Origin: Conidiobolus incongruus B7586
Taxonomy: Eukaryota > Entomophthoromycota > Entomophthoromycetes > Entomophthorales > Conidiobolaceae
Assembly (NCBI GenBank): GCA_000697335.1
Contig: JNEM01006623.1
Coordinates: 1-12,188, forward strand
Length of the DNA: 12,188 nt
Direction: 5' to 3'
The position numbers and the translations under genes were made by a program. Below the pieces are notes generated by a model, which did no database searches, was not told the origin of the DNA, and worked only from the letters and a program-made list of their open reading frames with translations. Shown in pieces: positions 9,721 to 12,188 of this stretch; the stretch's first letter is position 1, and each line of letters begins with the position of its first letter.

Positions 9721-9795
9721 TATTAAATAATTATTAAATATATAAACCTTAAAATAAAATTTTTAACAGATATTTAATTTAACGCCAATATTATA

Positions 9796-9853
9796 GTAAG
9801 TTATTAATATTCAATATTGATGAAATTTAAAAGTAATTTATATTGAATTATAG
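9796..9853 (+). other. Candidate 5'-leader intron of the EB1 gene
   Basis: A GTAAGT donor at 9796 and an ATTATAG acceptor ending at 9853 define a 58-nt AT-rich segment, exactly in the size class of the coding introns here (51-58 nt). It ends 25 nt before the EB1 ATG and would remove an out-of-place ATG at 9820. An in-frame stop lies between the acceptor and the ATG, so the preceding exon would be non-coding. Confidence 0.45.
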
Positions 9854-9878
9854 TAATTTGAATTAAATTATAATTACT

Positions 9879-10965
9879 ATGTCAGAAAGCAGAGCTGAAT
9901 TATTAAATTGGTTAAATACCTTATTAGAAGAAGATATATTAAAAATTGAACAATGCGGAACTGGTATATCAAATTATTATTCATTAGTTATACTGATTGA
10001 TAAATATTAATTTATTAGGAGCCGCTTATCTACAAATTTTAGATTCAATTTATGGTAATTTATTATATCAAATATTATTAATATAAATATATTCACTTTA
10101 GTTTTTCAGGTGATGTCCCTTTGTACAAAGTTAAATTTTATCCAACTCAAGAATATGAATATATTCAAAATTTTAAAATTTTACAACAGTGTTTTAATAA
10201 AAGGGGGATAGATAAAGTATTTAGTAGAAAATATGTTATTATACTATATATATAATTAATATTTGATGTATAGGAAATCAACGTTCCTAAATTGGTTAAG
10301 AAGAGATTTCAAGATAATTTCGAATTTTTAACTTGGATGAAGAGGTTTTGGGAATTAACTACTTCCGGTCAACATTATCCAGCTGCCGAAAAGAGAAGAA
10401 TGGCCCAAGCTGAAGCTGTGAGAAGTGGGATGCGCTCACCCAGTTCCGGAATGTCCACACCTACATCTGGGACTCGTGGCTTGAGATCTCCATCTGTCAA
10501 TAATCGTCCTCCTCTGCAGCACTTGAGATCCATGTCCAGTGATCAAATGGCTGAAGCTTCACCACTCCTGCAAAGGGCGCACTATAGTGTAACTGAACTT
10601 ATGAAGAATATTGCTCGCGTGGAGAGTGAACGCGACTTCTACCTGGATAAATTAAGAGAAATTGAAAAACTTTATCTTGAGCTTTACCCACCACCATCTC
10701 ATCAAAGTGATGTTGCCGAATTACTAAAAAGGATCCAATCTATTATTTATTCAACTCATGTAATCTCATCAAGTAATACAATTATCAATTTTTCACTAAC
10801 TTTTATATTTAGAATGGTGTAACTGATTCCATTAAATATGTTCACCCAGCTTCTCCGTCCCCAAGACATGGTCACAGTGGATCTGACGTTTTACCATCTC
10901 TCTTGGGTACTTTAAACTGTCATGAACCCGTCCAAGAAGAAGTGAATGAAGATGAAGTCTTTTAA
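9879..10965 (+). CDS. MAL3: EB1-family microtubule plus-end protein (Bim1/Mal3)
   Basis: Five exons, 9879-9963, 10019-10054, 10110-10216, 10274-10759 and 10813-10965, give 288 residues. The introns are 55, 55, 57 and 53 nt; the last contains CACTAAC, a branch-point-like string. Residues 1 to about 115 form the calponin-homology domain that binds growing microtubule tips, with K-I-E-Q-C-G-T-G, E-Y-E-Y-I-Q-N-F-K-I-L and R-F-Q-D-N-F-E-F (87-94). A basic Ser/Thr/Pro-rich linker (about 115-172) follows, with proline-directed sites at Ser131, Thr138 and Ser148 that suit cyclin-dependent kinase control. The EB-homology coiled coil (about 175-240) carries F-Y-L-D-K-L-R-E-I-E (198-207), the dimer and partner-docking motif. 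The protein ends N-E-D-E-V-F, an acidic-aromatic tail like the EEY/F motif that binds CAP-Gly proteins. The start matches the fungal M-S-E-S-R start and has an in-frame stop just upstream. Codons of the first three exons are AT-rich, whereas the linker is about 50% G+C. The family is certain; the symbol is borrowed from fission yeast. Confidence 0.94.
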
Positions 10966-12188
10966 TCAGATTTCAATCAATCGCAAATTCTCTATTTATA
11001 ATCTTCAAAATTCGATCAAAAATATTTTGCTGATATTATATTTATTATCAATACTTTGTTTAAAATGTTTTTATTTTAATATATCTCCAATTAATATACC
11101 ATTTTATTAATATTTTTAAATGCTACTTTGGTGAATTGCTAATTTACATTTGATATAAATAATCAATTTTATAACAAGGAAACAAAAAAAATGAAAAAAC
11201 TAATATATTTGGAATCTATTCTCTTAGATATTCATTTGAAACATTTTTCCTTTTTTGCAAAAGCTTGAATATAAATGAATAGTTTTAATCAATTCATTTT
11301 ATTATCACCTTAGAAAAATTTAATAGTTAAAATCTATTTAATATTGGTTGACTCTCTTTGAGATATATTATTACAAAGTTATCAAAACCTTGCTATTATT
11401 CAAAAATCATATTTTATTATATTATTTAATCTATTATTAAATATTATATATTTTCAAAAAATAATCATATTAATCAATATATACTTATTATTTTAATTTC
11501 CTATATAATTTTTTCAAAGTTATAAATTATTATATTAGCTTAGATTTTTCATTTTATATATTTCAAATAAAATCATTATTAATATATTTTATAAATATAA
11601 TAGTAACAAGATTAATATAGTATAAAGGAAAATTTATTATAAAAATAGTGTAAGTTTTAATATGATATTGATTATATGGCAAGATAATATTAATATTAAC
11701 AAACTTTAATTAAGCTTTGTAAATAAATAAGTCAATACTCATATATTAGGATTTATATTAAATAGTGCCAATTTATTATAATATTGATAGAATATAGTCT
11801 CAACCTAGGAAATAATAAAAAAATATAAAATTATAAGAATTAAAAAAAAACCTAGTTTATTAGATAAATAAATATTATTTATATTATTATTTTAATTTTA
11901 AAATATGAATTAATTTAATTATAATTAAATAATATACATAAAAAATATATAAAAATTTTAAAACTTATTTTTTAATATTTTGTTTATAATAATAAATTAT
12001 ATATTTAATTTTTGATTTTTTCAATATATTTCTTTGAAAAAAAAATATATATAAATTTATGGGAAAAATAATATTTTCAAAAGATATATAAATAATGCAA
12101 AATTATTTCTTATTAAAGTAATTTGAATTTAAGATATAAATATAATTATATATAAACAATAATTATCAAAAATCTTTTGATTTAATAT
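10966..12188. other. AT-rich spacer after the EB1 gene
   Basis: This 1.2-kb stretch holds the EB1 3' end and then AT-rich spacer. I saw no canonical AATAAA within the first 100 bases after the stop. No open frame of note, tRNA or repeat beyond A/T homopolymers and short TA runs is visible. AT content rises further after about 11400, resembling the left edge of the window. Confidence 0.65.

Noticed and set aside
1-12188. CRISPR arrays, tRNA genes, rRNA and spliceosomal RNA genes
   Set aside because: I looked for T-arm consensus strings, U6/U2/U4 core motifs and regularly spaced repeats on both strands and found none. The sequence is eukaryotic nuclear DNA, where CRISPR is not expected.

Overview
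The window is very AT-rich eukaryotic nuclear DNA and most probably fungal. It holds three complete protein-coding genes, each interrupted by short AT-rich introns. The ten coding introns run 51-58 nt except for one of 97 nt. All donors start GTA and all acceptors end YAG or TAG. Two proteins point to fungi. The EB1 protein opens with the MSES-R-x-E-L-L start and the Q-Q-x-F-x-K-x-G-I-D-K string typical of Mal3/Bim1. The BolA protein carries the H-S-H-H-A-A-M-K-G loop seen in fungal Bol1/Uvi31. Low GC throughout suggests an early-diverging or otherwise AT-biased fungus, but the exact lineage cannot be fixed from this sequence.

Layout: 1-4646 has no gene I can support. Its first 1.7 kb is extremely AT-rich, followed by an isolated GC-richer island (about 1801-2160, roughly 38% G+C by hand count) that looks like an old LTR-like relic, then AT-rich spacer with an (AT)15 run. 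A four-exon BolA/Bol1 gene lies at 4647-5161 (+). It converges on a four-exon PGM2-family phosphopentomutase/phosphoglucomutase gene at 5625-7667 (-), with 463 bp between the stop codons. A 2.2-kb divergent spacer (7668-9878) separates the latter from a five-exon EB1/Bim1/Mal3-type microtubule plus-end protein at 9879-10965 (+). The last 1.2 kb is AT-rich spacer.

The three genes are ordinary housekeeping genes with unrelated roles: mitochondrial iron-sulfur cluster handling, pentose/hexose phosphate interconversion, and microtubule plus-end tracking. I see no operon-like or cluster logic. Each has a plausible promoter with a TATA-like box plus CCAAT (either orientation). EB1 also has a candidate 58-nt intron in its 5' leader and a possible upstream ORF. 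I found no convincing previously undescribed system. The observations most worth checking are the EB1 leader, its acidic-aromatic tail and internal GC shift, the two potential starts of the BolA gene, the GC island, and a minus-strand patch of protein-like open frames at about 8107-8534.
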